64,000 bases of DNA from assembly GCF_040954645.1 (NCBI RefSeq), contig NC_092809.1, positions 71,030,141-71,094,140 on the forward strand, written 5' to 3'. A model generated the notes under the pieces. That model was not told the origin of the DNA. It ran no database searches and saw nothing but the letters and a program-made list of their open reading frames with translations. Numbering within the stretch: the stretch's first letter is position 1; each line of letters starts with the position of its first letter. Made by a program: the position numbers and the translations under genes. This DNA is from Diabrotica undecimpunctata (taxonomy: Eukaryota > Arthropoda > Insecta > Coleoptera > Chrysomelidae). Shown here piece by piece: positions 36,059 through 64,000 of the stretch.

Positions 36059-36790
36059 TTACCCATCGTCGTGGTATACCCATCGTCGTGGTTCCAAGGC
36101 TCCATCATAACAGGTGTCCCTTCGTCTACAATTCCCTGTAGTAGCGCTACTATGATTGTTTCGCTTCTCGCAGGGACGACTGTATCTTCCTTAATGGCTG
36201 CTTGCACAGTGTTGTCATTATGTGGATGAAGAAATACCTCCTCGTTGCCAACTTTGATTACCTTATTCTTAAAATCCAATTGGAATCCATGCATATTCAT
36301 TACGTCCATTCCTAATATAACATCCTCTTCGATGTCAGCAACTATAACAATATGGACGAACTTTTCTGCTCCAATTCCCAATTGTACCTGGATTTCTCCA
36401 TGAATGTTGGCATTTTCCCCTGTAGCGGTCCGAAGTCGCAACCTCGTTGGTAACAGTTTCTTACGGCTGTTTATAACTGTCGGGCGTATAATGGTTCTGG
36501 AAGCGAGGCCACAAGCTACAAAAAGTTGATACAAAACGACAATTGACACCTTGAAATGGAAGACAGAGTACGACAACGTATTGTTTTTTGGCGACTATTG
36601 AGGCCACAAGCTACAAAAAGTTGATACAAAACGACAATTGACACCTTGAAATGGAAGACAGAGTACGACAACGTATTGTTTTTTGGCGACTATTGATATC
36701 AACATGACACAGGGTTTACCCGCTGGTCGCTCCGGTATCCACCAACAACGTATGTCTTTTACCATTTATTTCTCCATCTACTGTCTGTGT
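36059..36790 (-). pseudogene. aspartic protease region of a Ty3/gypsy-like element
   Basis: Minus strand. The catalytic block LLVDTGATS lies at about 36735. After a foreign stretch the frame resumes with RTIIRPTVINSRKKLLPTR, then HIVIVADIEEDVILGMDVMN, the second protease hallmark (ILGMD). The inserted stretch contains a 95-bp tandem duplication (36506-36695). The piece stops at about 36059; reverse transcriptase and integrase are missing. It belongs with the gag region at 39484-40521 and is separated from it by a DNA transposon. Confidence 0.8.
36506..36695. repeat. perfect 95-bp tandem duplication
   Basis: 36506-36600 and 36601-36695 are identical, from AGGCCACAAG to GCGACTATTG. Located in the sequence that splits the protease coding region. 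Confidence 0.95.
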
Positions 36791-37242
36791 CAAGTTAAGA
36801 ATTCATAAAGGAGCCTTATGGGAAGCGGTGATGCCAGAACTACCGATAGACTGAGATAGGCGAGAGTAGTGGAGTTGCAGCGAAAAAGCAGGGCCGAACT
36901 GCATGTTATATTGCACATTAGACGTTTTTTCACTTAGGTAACTTTAAATTTTTTTTGTTTTTTTGAAAAATAAAAATTAAAGACATGTCTTTTTCTCACA
37001 ACAGTTATTTATTAAATTTCGGCTTAGGTCATCATCAGACTCTTAAAAATATTCTTAATTGTTTAATGAACAAATTGAGTGAGTATTGTGGTAGATATTA
37101 TTAGTGTCAGTAAAAAACATAAAAAAACAATAAAAACTTCTGTATATTTTAAAAAAAATACAACAGAACCATAGAAATGTAACAAATTATTTGGTTTTTT
37201 AGTTTGACATTTATATATTTACAATATTACAATTATCAAAAA

Positions 37243-38610
37243 CTATGTACATTCTTCGTCCATATCCAAATCGGAATTGTCACTACTATCATATAAATCT
37301 ATAACTATGGGAGTTACGTCTTCCATTAGACCGTCCACTTCCCAAAATTTTTTCTCCAGAGTCATTACATGTTGAATATAGTTTTTCCAGTTATCAGACG
37401 TAACATTTGAAAACGCTTTTTTTATGAGGTCCTCCATATCCTTCGCTTTGAAGGTGCTGTTATTTACGGCCACATGCCTTTTTACTTGGCTCCATACCAT
37501 TTCAATTGGATTTAATTCGCAATGGTATGGAGGCAAACGAAGCACTTTGACATTATTTTGTTGTTTACAAAGTTCTTCAATTTTGTAATTATCAAAATTT
37601 TGTTTAAATTGCGCGACTACCTCCAAAAGCTCGCACTTCAGATAATTTTCTTCAAAAAATATGTCTTTTTGTCTTAACCAGTCCATAATGTTATTCTTAT
37701 TCCACGATTGGTTAGGCAACAACTCGGTTTTTACACTATGATATGGAGCATTGTCCATAACAATAACCGTTTTTCGAACTAAGTTGGGCAACAGTTTGTT
37801 TTCAAACCAGTTCTCAAAACACGGACCGTCCATTTCGTCGTGATAATCAGCGCTGTTTTTTTTTGCAAGGAAAAACATTTCAGCACCGTTTACAAAACCA
37901 TTTTCACTTCCGGCATGGACAAGGATGAAACGTGGTCCACGCTGAGTGGGATGCTTTAGTCCAGTACTTAGCCCTTTTATGAACGCATCTCTTGCCGAGG
38001 TGACGGTTTTGTCTTTCCATTCTCTGGAAACCGAGTGCCCCACATTGACCCATGACTCATCCAAATACACAATGTCATAGCCCTCAGCCCGATATTGTTT
38101 AATGGCCCTTAAATATCCATGCTTCCATGCAATTATATCAGGACGTTCTATTAGCACGGCACTTTTATCACGTTTTGCATAAACAAAGTTCATGTCTTTT
38201 AACAACCTGTACATTGTACTGCGGGTAAAATTTGGCAAGTTTTCGTCTTGGTTCACTTTTGGCAGAAGACGATTCAAAGTAGGAGGAATGTTTTCAAAAA
38301 AAAAACTATGCACTGTTCGACGAACGCCGATACGAACACCTTCATCGTAAGTATAGTCTCTGGAGTTGTTTCGGCAACGGGTTCTTTTTCTGTTTGTTTT
38401 TACCTCAGAAAGCTCACCTTCTTTGTCTTCCTGTACGATTTTTTGAATCGTACGAACTGACACTCCTGTCATCGCGGATACTTTGTCGAATACAATACGT
38501 TGACTTTCATCTCGAAGCAAATTAATGTGGTATCTCACTACGTTTAAGATCACTTTTTTAGCACTCAGATGTAAAATTTGACCACTTTTAAACGGCAAAA
38601 CTGGATCCAT
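37243..38610 (-). CDS. intact DDE transposase, 455 aa, DD83E-type spacing
   Basis: A single uninterrupted frame. Residues 1-75 hold a helix-turn-helix (FDKVSAMTGVSVRTIQKIV), followed by a basic linker (KTNRKRTRCRNNSRD). The catalytic motifs are YLDESWVNVGHS (first Asp, about residue 179), VIVMDNAPYHSV (second Asp) and ELNPIEMVWSQVKRHV (Glu). I count 83 residues between the second Asp and the Glu, far more than the 34 of Tc1/mariner. The long spacer includes NIMDWLRQKDIFFEENYLK, absent from Tc1. I recall an insect-containing DD82E group named Sailor that lies between Tc1/mariner and Zator; this protein may belong there, but the name is from memory. An acidic C-terminal tail (DSSDNSDLDMDEE) ends the protein. 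The open frame suggests recent activity or domestication. Confidence 0.85.
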   Translation of the reverse strand: MDPVLPFKSGQILHLSAKKVILNVVRYHINLLRDESQRIVFDKVSAMTGVSVRTIQKIVQEDKEGELSEVKTNRKRTRCRNNSRDYTYDEGVRIGVRRTVHSFFFENIPPTLNRLLPKVNQDENLPNFTRSTMYRLLKDMNFVYAKRDKSAVLIERPDIIAWKHGYLRAIKQYRAEGYDIVYLDESWVNVGHSVSREWKDKTVTSARDAFIKGLSTGLKHPTQRGPRFILVHAGSENGFVNGAEMFFLAKKNSADYHDEMDGPCFENWFENKLLPNLVRKTVIVMDNAPYHSVKTELLPNQSWNKNNIMDWLRQKDIFFEENYLKCELLEVVAQFKQNFDNYKIEELCKQQNNVKVLRLPPYHCELNPIEMVWSQVKRHVAVNNSTFKAKDMEDLIKKAFSNVTSDNWKNYIQHVMTLEKKFWEVDGLMEDVTPIVIDLYDSSDNSDLDMDEECT

Positions 38611-39356
38611 TTTAACAATATAATTTTTTACACTTGAGATTTGAGTGCGCGATGGTTATGCCTTAACCCTTGTCCGGGCAGAAGAATTTAAAAACGTAAT
38701 CGGGCAGTTTGGGCTTATGTATACAGACAAACATATAATCTCCACTTCACCTAATTACACTATTTTGAAAAACATACCGCTCATTTATCTATAACTCATA
38801 AATCTGTCTGCTTTCCAAATGACACTATTGTTTGGAATGACTAAGTACATAAAGAGAATTAGAAAACTATTAATAGTCAATTATAAAGTAATCAATATTG
38901 TTTACTGTTAGGGCCTGTTAGCCCGGCTTGCCCGATAATGGAAGTTTAAGCACAATATCTTAATTATTATTGCTTTCTATTTATTAACTATTGTGAAAGT
39001 AATATTTTATAAATAATTTTGAGAGTTGACACCTAAGCTGTCAGAATTACCTGTGCCATAATAATTAACCAATTGCGTAAAACCTAATATTTTAACCACT
39101 AATAAAGACATTTTTCTAATAATCTTTAAAATCACTTCCCTGAAAATGTAACCATATTTATAAGTAATTGTAGTCGTTAAGCTTATTAAATAGATACGTA
39201 CCTATCTTTTTAAAATAAATTTGATTAACATTGGAAAATATAAATAAAAATTTGAATATAAATAAAGAATGGGTTATTTCGGCCGGCCCTGCATAGTCCC
39301 GTGAACTATTGGCAACATACGCCCGTAAGAAATGCACTGGCCTATCTGTTCAGTTG
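38611..39356. other. untranslated part of the DD83E transposon
   Basis: AT-rich sequence upstream of the transposase start; presumably leader and subterminal DNA. No gene seen. Confidence 0.5.
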
Positions 39357-39371
39357 TGAATTCTTAACTTG

Positions 39372-40521
39372 AAACAGTCTTGTACATATACACTATCTTC
39401 ACGACATTTCAAAGAAGCTATTAGTGTGAGAGGGTCTTTGGAAAAGTTCCGGTTCGAAGCTGCCTCCCTAAGGCCGACCCGTTCTAGTTTTTCTGGTGGT
39501 GAGTTTCTTGATTTGCGTCGTACCTAGGGTGCTTACATGAACTTCGTACGTGTCCTATTTCGCCACAATTCCAGCATCTTATGGTCTTCGTTTTCTTGTA
39601 TGTCATACTTTTCATCATATTAACAAGCTGGTCAAGTTTATTTTCATCTCCTTCCTCTTTTATAATCCTAACTTTACTGTACCCGCCAGAGGCCTGCGTA
39701 GCTGACTCGTATTCGAGGGCGGCGGATAAGACATCAACCAGCGTCTTGTGACGAGCTAATCGCAGTGTTCTCTGCATTTCATGATCACGAAGACCATCAA
39801 TAAACGTTTGAACGGCCAATTTTTCCATCATGTCTTCGGGAGCTGTTGGATAAGCATATCGTACTAATCTGGCAATATCTACCTCATATTCTTGAAGAGC
39901 CTCATCTTTCTTCTGTTTTTGATTTTTAAGCTGCGACTGATATACATGCTCCAAATGTTCGTGGCCATATCGCATATTTAACCTCTTCTTCAGTTGTTCG
40001 AAATCATCCGTCTCCTCTACGGCTATGGCCTGAAGCACATCTAAGGCATCTCCTCGAAGAGCGATAGTCAGGTTTACCGCCTTTTCTTTTTCAGACCATC
40101 CATTCGCTCTTGCAGCTGATTCGAACTGTTTCATGTAGTTGTTCCATGACGATTTTCCGTCGAAAGTTGGGACTTTCACATGAACAGAACCTCCACTTCC
40201 TTCAAATTTCGGCCGTATTTCCAACTTACATTTCGTATCGTCTTCTTTTGTCTCTACTGTAATTGGATTGTTTCCTCTCTCTGCTGTTCCTGTTTCCTCC
40301 ATCTTCCTTTCCATCTCTTTCCATATCTTTTCTTCGAAGGCCAACATATCGGCAGCAAATTAGTCTTTTAACGACGATATTCTATCGTCGGGGGCAGACA
40401 TCTCAGAAGTGACTTTAGAGATTTCCAAAGAGATGTTAGCCTTTTTCCCGGTAGAAGCTAATTCTCTGTCCTCGAGATGTCTTCTTAAATTCGTAACTGT
40501 GAGCTCATAAATCGTCGTCAT
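39372..40521 (-). pseudogene. Ty3/gypsy-like Gag with CCHC zinc knuckle, one internal stop
   Basis: Minus strand, ATG at 40521 (MTTIYELTVTNLRRHLEDRE). A TAA follows after about 52 codons (near 40362), then the frame is open from FAADMLAFEEKIWKEMERK to 39484. The capsid-like region has FDGKSSWNNYMKQFESAA, LRGDALDVLQAIA, LKKRLNMRYG and FIDGLRDHEMQRTLRL. The nucleocapsid has one CCHC knuckle CWNCGEIGHVRSSC. A shifted frame past 39484 (GLREAASNRNFSKDPL) leads toward protease. The tRNA-primer site and LTR lie just upstream. The stop and the transposon insertion make the copy inactive. Confidence 0.88.
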
Positions 40522-40542
40522 TTTCGTAATTTATTTACTATA

Positions 40543-40560
40543 TTCCACTTTCTGACACCA
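40543..40560 (-). promoter_or_regulatory. primer-binding site of the gypsy element
   Basis: Minus-strand TGGTGTCAGAAAGTGG starts two bases after the LTR end. It is complementary to a tRNA 3' end ...TGACACCA, the tRNA-Leu type used by many gypsy elements. Confidence 0.7.
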
Positions 40561-40562
40561 CT

Positions 40563-41141
<579 letters not shown>

Positions 41142-41159
41142 TAAAGAACGCCACGACTC

Positions 41160-42420
41160 AGTAGGAAAAATTATACTGGGACTTCTCCAAACCGACCATC
41201 TCCCTGTACCTCCCCATACATAGCATTTGTATACAATGTGCAATCCCTAAGCTCTTCGACTGTCTTATAACAAAGCAACTTTCTTGGCTATGTAAAGGCT
41301 TAATATCTCAATTACAACATGGTTTTTATAGCAAAAATCCACTGCAACAATCTTGGTTTGCTATCAATCTTGTATATTATCTCAAATGGAAGATTGTAAA
41401 CAAGTAGATGCAATATACACTGATTTTTCCAAAAGCATTTGATCGTGTAGATCACCAAATACTTTTGGGCAAATTATTTAATGTAGGCTTTCTTGTCAGG
41501 TTTGTTGAATGGATTAAAAACTCTACATCTGGTAGAACTCAAAGAGTCAAGATAGGTTGCCATCTGTCTCGACAGTATCTCAGTACCATCTGGAGTTCCT
41601 CAAGGAGGCCACACTTCTTTTTAATATCTTCATTAATGTCATAATAATTTTAATCACTTCCTGTTTCCTAAGTAGGAAGACTGCAAACTTGGTGCAATCA
41701 GAACAAACTCCACTTAATGTAAAAAAATGTTGTTTTATAATTTTTTCCTGTAAGGTCAATAGAATTGAAACAAGCTATATTATTAATAATCAGCCACTAA
41801 ATTACGTTTCTTCTATTCAGTATTTGGGTGTAATTTTTGATGACAAGCTTACTTTCTGTGACTACATAAACTCTATTTCAATAAAGGCATCTAAACTTCT
41901 CGGTTTTGTTACTAGGAATTGCAAGTATTTTTCCATTGATTCGACAAGGTTAGTGTATTGTTGCTTAGTTCGCATTATTTTGGAATACTGTTCAGTTATT
42001 TGGTCACCCTATTTTCAGAACAATATTGATACCGTAGAAAGAGTCCAGCATCAACTTCTGAGATATTGTGCTTACCATCTCCACACTACTATTGAAAATC
42101 ATGATTATTCCCATATCGCGAATATTGTAACAACAATTATCTTTAATCTCATTCAAGAACCGTCGTGATATGTCAGGTTCTATATTTATACATAAGATCA
42201 TACATGGATTTATGGATTGTTCAAACCTGTTAAGCCAGATTAACTTTAATGTTCCCCATCAAGCTCTATGTTACCACAATGTTTTCAATATTCCTTTCCA
42301 CAGATCAACCTATGGTATTCACAATCCATTGGATAGATACATTTAGGGCTATTAAATGTTATCTCGATTTTGATATTTTCAATATAACTTAACTCACTTA
42401 AAAAGATCTCTTGCTTTGTG
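41160..42420 (+). mobile_element. CR1/Jockey-like LINE, RT region, degraded
   Basis: Plus-strand frames: LISQLQHGFYSKNPLQQSW, AIYTDFSKAFDRVDHQILL (41430), PSGVPQGGHTS-like block (41590), then after a deletion of the YADD segment LNVKKCCFIIFS and VSSIQYLGVIFDDKLTFCDY, LGFVTRNCKYF, LEYCSVIWSPYF, ERVQHQLLRYCAYH. This is the RT palm-to-thumb succession of CR1/Jockey elements. The catalytic box is missing. The end near 42600 is undefined. Confidence 0.8.
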
Positions 42421-42624
42421 ATATATATATTGGTATTGTTGAATTTTTCTTCTTGTTATATTTTTAGTATGTAATTTTTTTTTCATTTTCACCCTCATTT
42501 TTTAAACTATTTGATATTGATTTTATATTATTAAGTAAAAGTAATTTCAAGTGTTGAAACCTATGTATATTGTAATTTAAACTGTTAATGGGGTTATCCC
42601 GTGTATTAAGCAAATAAATAATAA

Positions 42625-43500
42625 TGTTACGATAAATTATGAGTCATATTAAAAACCTGTAAACATTTTGTTTATTCTCACTTTTGTTCTAGTATTTTCT
42701 CCGACCCGCTAGAAACCGGTCTGGCGTTCCCTTTCATTCGAGACAATTCAAAGGTCAACACAGCTGCGAGCCGCTATAAAAACCAGTCTGGGTTCCACGG
42801 TATTCGAGAAGGGTCAACATCCGCCTGCTTCAAAGGGATTCCAGAATTAACGGCTGTTTAATAACTATTTAAATGGGAATAAGCCACAATTAAAGGTTAA
42901 AATAAATCAAAAAGAGGAATCAAACGATTTCTACTTAGCGAAACCGAATTCAAATCTTAATCACTGTGTTTCCTAAAATTTGCGAAACAAACAGCTGGAT
43001 AAATTACTCGGCAAGGGAATCTAAAATTGCATTCCACAAGCCGTTCATCCTGGTCAAAATACCGTCTGTTAAAATTCTGTTAAAATAAATGTTTGTATTT
43101 TAAGAACGATTTCCGAAGTGGAAATTGAAACGTCAATAAACGTATTTTAACCTTTAATTGTGTCTTATTCCCATTTAAATAGTAATTAATTTAAAATGCG
43201 ACAAGCAAATAGCTTCAGAAGAATATTAACGGCTGTTTGATATAAATAGCGGAATTTTCATTATGTGAGGCAGTCTGAAAATAATATCGCGTCGAGAGTC
43301 TAAATGTAACGCAGAAATAAATATTGTAAATAAATAATATAAATTAAAGTAGTTGTGATAAGTGTAAAAATATTGTGTATATAAATTAAATAAAGACTTT
43401 AAATAAACTAAGTGTTAGAATATTTTATAATAAAGTTAATAAATTAGACAAATAAACCCAGTTCAATAAATACTATTAAATAAATAAGTTACTAGGCAAA
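42625..43500 (+). repeat. LTR-like sequence related to the gypsy LTR, carrying a MITE
   Basis: Begins TGTTACGATAAATTATGAGTC, matching the start of the LTR at 41141 in opposite orientation, then shares GTAAACAT and TTCTAGT blocks and a later ATGTAACGC. The 3' end is not clear. It may be a solo LTR. A small inverted-repeat element sits at 42865-43190. Confidence 0.55.
42865..43190. mobile_element. MITE of ~325 bp with ~38-bp inverted repeats
   Basis: CTATTTAAATGGGAATAAG and ACAATTAAAGGTTAAAATA near 42866-42904 recur in inverse at 43150-43188. No coding. A direct repeat ATTAACGGCTGTTT occurs just before it (42847) and again at 43230, hinting at a duplicated flank. Confidence 0.7.
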
Positions 43501-43514
43501 CGACACTAATATAT

Positions 43515-43970
43515 ATGGCGATACCTAACAACTATAATTTGCAGGTTAAATACAACAAAAAGATCGCCAAATATAGAGATCTAGAAATACAAAGAAGGAG
43601 ACAGTGGAGAATGGAAAGTACCCAAACAGTACCTATTATTCTATCTACTACTGATGTTAGTCCGAAAAATCTCATAGAAAACATAAAACAGCTGGGTCTA
43701 AGTGAACACCTGTATAAGACCATGCAGAAAGCCTTGCTACTCTCGAAGTCAAAATTCGTACGACAATTTTTGGGAGATACTCAAACGAACCAAGTCACCC
43801 AGGGCTCGATAGCACGGATAGAGTCCCACCAGAGCTAAATCCATTTGATATATTATATCTGGGATGGATATATCTGGATATATTATATCTGGGATGATTG
43901 AATTTTCCCTTAGGGGGAGTGTGAGCCGTATGGCTAAATCTAGATAACAATAAATATATACTATATACGA
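43515..43970 (+). mobile_element. C-terminus and 3' end of an unclassified LINE
   Basis: A 107-codon frame (43515-43838): KYNKKIAKYRDLEIQRRRQW, VPIILSTTDVSPKNLIENI, LYKTMQKALLLSKSKFVRQF. The order (KY..L..E....W, then VPIV...G..P..L, then QKA.LL....VR.FL) is what I know from the extreme C-terminus of R2/L1-like LINE polyproteins. Only this end is present. A 20-bp direct repeat (43847-43866 and 43877-43896) and an AATAAA near 43950 follow. Confidence 0.5.
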
Positions 43971-44033
43971 GAGACAACTGCGGGCAGAGCAAATAATCAG
44001 AAAATATCGACGCATTTTTTGCGGTAAAAATCT

Positions 44034-44715
44034 ACTTCTTCAAGTGCCGTCTCTAATGGAGGTTGGCAATGACTTCTGCAAATTCATCCTGAGCTTTTTT
44101 TTAGGTCTAGTCCTGTCTAATCCTTGATTTTACACCGCGAGGTTATTTGTCATCTGCCAGGACCACGCTTTCCAGTTGAAGGAAGTTATGCCTACAAGTC
44201 ATGATCTCTATTCATAGGTGTTTCAGTTTCTTCATTTCTAACATGAATCCATATTTTTCACCCTCGCTTGTTTAGAAGATTTTGTAGTTCTTATTGCCTT
44301 CCGACAATTACTTATTACCGTATTGTTCGCATATTGCATGTTATTTTAACAATTCTTCCATTAACTTTAATACCTTCTTATTGTTCGTTCGGAATTCACG
44401 TAAATATCTCCTCCCTCCGAGTACAGGTTGAATAATAATGGCGAGAGTATACAACCTTGTAGAACTCCTCTTTAAGTGTTTATGGTCTCAGTGTCCCCTA
44501 TCTTCATTCTGATAAATGTATGTTGGTTCCAATAGAGTTCACGTATTATGTTTATATCCTTGGGATTCATGTTATTTTCTTGCAAACATTCTATTAATTT
44601 TTCGTGCTTGACTTTATCAAAAGCGTTTTCATAACCTATATGAAACTGATCTTGTGCCGTTCTAAATAATTGATTCAGATCGGCACCAGAACATTCTCAG
44701 GACTGTATCTCATCA
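44034..44715 (-). mobile_element. RTE-like LINE fragment (family A)
   Basis: Minus strand: YENAFDKVKHEKLIECLQE, NIIRELYWNQHTFIRM, GVLQGCILSPLLFNLYSEG, then broken frames ending in an IANL-like terminus and GAAGAAG at 44034. The catalytic box is reduced to YANNTV. Truncated at both ends. Confidence 0.75.
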
Positions 44716-45746
44716 GACCATAACGCACTAATCGCTAACATTAGTAACATTAGGTACGCTCACACTTAAACGTAGGTACCTACTTATTAGAAAACTCTAA
44801 AGCTAGAAGTAAGAAAAGTGAGGTAAGTTAGTGTAGGAGAAAAACTCCAGCAGAAAATATCTGAACACCTTTACAGATAAGATAATGACCACTAACAAGA
44901 ACATAATACCCGAGAGGATTGCCAACCTTGAAGAAGATTTATTGCTAAATTTAAGGCATTATTAAAAGCGTTTCTACGACCAAGATAATATGCAAGAAGT
45001 TAATACTACTGTCATATTCTTGGGGTTTCATTTTTCACAAGCAAAATATTAAACACTAAGTACATATAATAGATTATTATTTGAAAGATATGAACATTAA
45101 TGAAAAAAGTCCTCGTACACATTAAAATTCGTAACAGGTTCAGATTATTTAAGAATATTATTAAAATTACATAAAAATTCTCTAAAGTTCTAGTAGAAAA
45201 TAACGAAAGATAACTTAAATACAATTTTTCGGACTGTATTCAATATCAATGCAGTTCACACTATTAACACAGTATAGACAATCTATACTGTGATCTATAC
45301 TGTGTATATGTGTTGTTATCTATACTGTGCTATTAGTTTTAAAATGTCAATTAAATTTTCTAAATTATCATAAATGTGATATTGGAAATTTGGTTCTGAA
45401 TCCATGAAATATTTATATTTTTAATTTTTATGCAGTATTGAATTTTTTAAAATAAAATACTTTAAAATATAACAAAATTTCTCATTGCTTCTAGTTCCTT
45501 CGGGTTAATAAAGATTCATAGAGATCCATACAAAAAACCTGCAAAAAACTATCACAATCACAATCAATATTTTTTATGTTTATAATTTCCTCCCAGATAC
45601 CTATTCCATCTACAGGTCTATGTCAAAAGCGACTTTGACTTAAAATTGACAGAAGTGACAGTGACATTTTCTCGACAAATGAGAAATGAATCATACCAAA
45701 ATAAAGATTTTGTAAACAGTAATAATATCCCTCACATTATTTCAAC
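44716..45746. other. upstream region of the Sac2 gene
   Basis: AT-rich. Holds a cluster of CTATACTGTG repeats (45268-45329). No clear promoter element can be assigned. Confidence 0.4.
45268..45329. repeat. CTATACTGTG repeat cluster
   Basis: One inverted copy (CACAGTATAG, 45268-45277) and three direct copies at 45283, 45295 and 45320, about 420 bp upstream of the Sac2 start codon. Confidence 0.8.

Positions 45747-64000
<18,254 letters not shown>

Larger units (their letters stand above)
36791..39371 (-). mobile_element. DNA transposon of the IS630-Tc1-mariner group inserted in the gypsy gag-protease region
   Basis: Outer inverted repeats CAAGTTAAGAATTCA at 36791-36805 and its complement at 39357-39371, with weaker similarity further in and a second matching pair GCAGGGCCG (36888-36897 against about 39284-39292). 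Removing the segment lets the gypsy frame run from the gag side (SVYVQDC) to the protease side (TQTVDGEINGK) in phase, which supports these borders. No clear TA duplication is seen at either pair, so the true ends are not certain. One intact transposase gene inside. Confidence 0.7.

Overview
The window is nuclear DNA of an insect, most likely a beetle. It is AT-rich, its genes are split by small exons with GT..AG introns, and most of the space is transposon debris of families common in insects: RTE/BovB-like LINEs, Tc1/mariner, hAT, MULE, Ty3/gypsy, Penelope-like elements and tRNA-derived SINEs. The beetle assignment rests only on the general look of the RTE families and is tentative.

Three host genes can be read. 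(1) A six-exon gene on the minus strand (31055 down to 5836) encodes an AIP-type co-chaperone, with an FKBP-like domain and C-terminal TPRs. It is spread over 25 kb because its introns hold several layers of nested transposons; splice phases fit at every junction, but exon 2 lacks one base. (2) An intronless plus-strand CDS (33192-33944) encodes a seven-helix protein of the lifeguard/TMBIM (Bax-inhibitor-1) family. (3) A plus-strand gene starting at 45747 encodes the Sac2/INPP5F phosphoinositide phosphatase. Eight exons to 61433 cover the Sac domain including its catalytic CX5R motif; the rest lies beyond the window.

Layout. 0.06-1.8 kb: a large foldback element carrying an inserted RTE tail. 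2-5.6 kb: pogo-like remnant, a minus-strand RTE (family B) and a small RTE insertion with a (TA)n at its 5' junction. 5.8-31 kb: AIP exons separated by an RTE split by a MULE with a 9-bp target duplication (7815-10253), a hAT pseudogene split by an RTE, a MITE, a three-deep RTE nest (18.96-22.4 kb), more RTE, a 2.2-kb palindrome derived from a mariner element, and a second hAT fragment. 31-34 kb: RTE fragment, perfect palindrome, lifeguard gene. 34-41 kb: a third copy of the mariner family, then a minus-strand Ty3/gypsy element whose gag-protease region is interrupted by a DNA transposon with an intact DDE transposase (DD83E by my count). 41-45 kb: CR1/Jockey-like LINE, an LTR-like sequence holding a MITE, an unclassified LINE C-terminus, and an RTE fragment. 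45.7-64 kb: the Sac2 gene, whose introns hold two SINEs, a 3.36-kb transposon with 5'-TGTCGCC termini and a 4-bp duplication, a Penelope-like fragment, two Tc1-like elements, a hairpin next to (AT)50, and three RTE pieces.

The host genes have no visible operon-like or pathway link. The transposons are mostly dead (stops, frameshifts, truncations), except the DD83E transposase ORF, which is open throughout. The best candidates for something poorly described are the TGTCGCC-ended transposon at 48816-52177 and the DD83E element at 36791-39371.
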